From contig JAKQYG010000170.1 of the NCBI GenBank assembly GCA_023356515.1, positions 1-5,297 on the forward strand: a stretch of 5,297 nucleotides of DNA. The letters are read 5' to 3'. Every line of letters starts with the position of its first letter. Position 1 is the first letter of the stretch. A program made the position numbers and the translations under genes. Of this stretch, positions 4,863 to 5,297 are shown in pieces. Source of the DNA: Trichodesmium sp. MAG_R04. Its GTDB lineage: Bacteria; Cyanobacteriota; Cyanobacteriia; Cyanobacteriales; Microcoleaceae. The notes beneath the pieces were generated by a model. The model was not told the origin of the DNA. It ran no database searches and saw only the letters and a list, made by a program, of their open reading frames with translations.

Positions 4863-5297
4863 CTATAAACTAGGTTTAGTATCATCTTCTTTGATTTCAT
4901 TTTGACGAAAAATTTCTTCCCCACCTTTTTTGTTGGAGAGTTCTTTTTCTGCCAAGTTTTCTTTATTTTGGGCCTCATCCTCCCTTGAATAACTACTAAA
5001 TTCTTCCTCAAAAGTTTCCGTAGGCTCAATTTCTTCCTCTATTAAATAACTACTAGATTCTCCCTCAAAAGTTTCCGTAAGCTCAATTTCTTCCTCTATT
5101 AAATAACTACTAGATTCTCCCTCAAAAGTTTCCGTAGGCTCAATTTCTTCCTCTATTAAATAACTACTAGATTCTCCCTCAAAAGTTTCCGTAGGCTCAA
5201 TTTCTTCCTCTATTAAATAACTACTAGATTCTCCCTCAAAAGTTTCCGTAAGCTCAATTTCTTCCTCTATTAAATAACTACTAGATTCTCCCTCAAA
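4863..5297 (-). CDS. Acidic tandem-repeat protein, C-terminal part (5' end outside window)
   Basis: The frame is open from the right edge for 144 codons to a TAG at 4863-4865. The visible protein begins with five copies of a 19-residue repeat, FEGESSSYLIEEEIEPTET, with Leu replacing Pro in copies 1 and 4. A decayed copy follows (FEEEFSSY...), then a highly charged tail (REDEAQNKENLAEKE...) ending in DDTKPSL. Each repeat has seven Glu and no Lys or Arg, plus Ser, Thr and Tyr that could be phosphorylated. Regular hydrophobic positions (F, Y, L, I, I) suggest a folded or sheet-like repeat rather than pure disorder. Coding is supported because this is the only one of six frames without a stop in the 57-bp unit, whose length is a multiple of three. 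I recognise no family. It lies upstream of the kinase on the same strand, so a substrate or binding role is plausible but inferred. The ATG-started frame 4832-5029 on the same strand is an out-of-phase shadow. Confidence 0.8.
   Translation of the reverse strand, partial: FEGESSSYLIEEEIELTETFEGESSSYLIEEEIEPTETFEGESSSYLIEEEIEPTETFEGESSSYLIEEEIELTETFEGESSSYLIEEEIEPTETFEEEFSSYSREDEAQNKENLAEKELSNKKGGEEIFRQNEIKEDDTKPSL
5013..5297 (-). repeat. 57-bp direct tandem repeat, five units
   Basis: The units are 5013-5069, 5070-5126, 5127-5183, 5184-5240 and 5241-5297. They are identical except for one base: the second position of a CCT/CTT codon, giving Pro or Leu. In translation order the order is Leu, Pro, Pro, Leu, Pro. 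A partial diverged copy lies at 4989-5012. The array continues past the edge or ends exactly on it. Near-identity points to recent expansion or ongoing homogenisation. Arrays like this often collapse in short-read assemblies, so the copy number should be treated as uncertain. Confidence 0.95.

Noticed and set aside
4832..5029. 65-codon open frame on the minus strand overlapping the acidic repeat gene
   Set aside because: It is out of phase with the repeat frame. Its frame has a stop in each upstream repeat unit, and its Lys/Arg-rich product is a shadow of Glu/Ser codons.
5013..5297. CRISPR array
   Set aside because: The units are contiguous without spacers and keep a protein-coding frame, so this is a coding minisatellite.

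Overview
The window reads as a stretch of a filamentous (Nostocales-type) cyanobacterial chromosome. The evidence is three HIP1 octamers (GCGATCGC), short heptanucleotide tandem repeats, a 28-bp interspersed palindrome in a gene-free stretch, low overall GC, and an N-terminal protein sequence typical of a radical SAM family common in cyanobacteria. All five recognised genes are on the minus strand, so transcription runs from high to low coordinates.

Layout in transcription order. (1) Positions 5297-4863 hold the 3' part of a gene for a very acidic protein. It is built from five nearly identical 57-bp (19-residue) tandem repeats, a decayed sixth unit and a charged tail; its 5' end lies outside the window. 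(2) After a 347-bp gap with a candidate promoter comes a Ser/Thr protein kinase (4515-3424, 363 aa) with a lysine-rich insert after the beta-3 lysine, a DFD rather than DFG motif, and a strongly basic C-terminal tail. (3) After 75 bp comes a 244-aa protein (3348-2614) with an N-terminal four-cysteine zinc ribbon and a C-terminal domain resembling a concanavalin/LamG/DUF1080-type jellyroll. (4) After 43 bp comes a secreted 193-aa SnoaL/NTF2-like protein (2570-1989) with visibly higher GC than its neighbours. (5) A roughly 930-bp stretch with no supportable gene contains a HIP1 site, a palindrome and heptamer repeats. (6) The N-terminal 353 residues of a B12-binding-domain radical SAM protein (1059-1) run off the left edge.

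The most interesting part is the right half. A kinase with a basic tail sits directly downstream of a Glu/Ser/Thr-rich repeat protein and directly upstream of a zinc-ribbon/jellyroll protein, which suggests an accessory signalling module. That functional link is inferred from position, strand, charge and domain type only. No HIP1 site falls between 1523 and 5297, which is compatible with acquisition of this segment but does not prove it. The SnoaL-like and radical SAM genes look unrelated to the kinase module.
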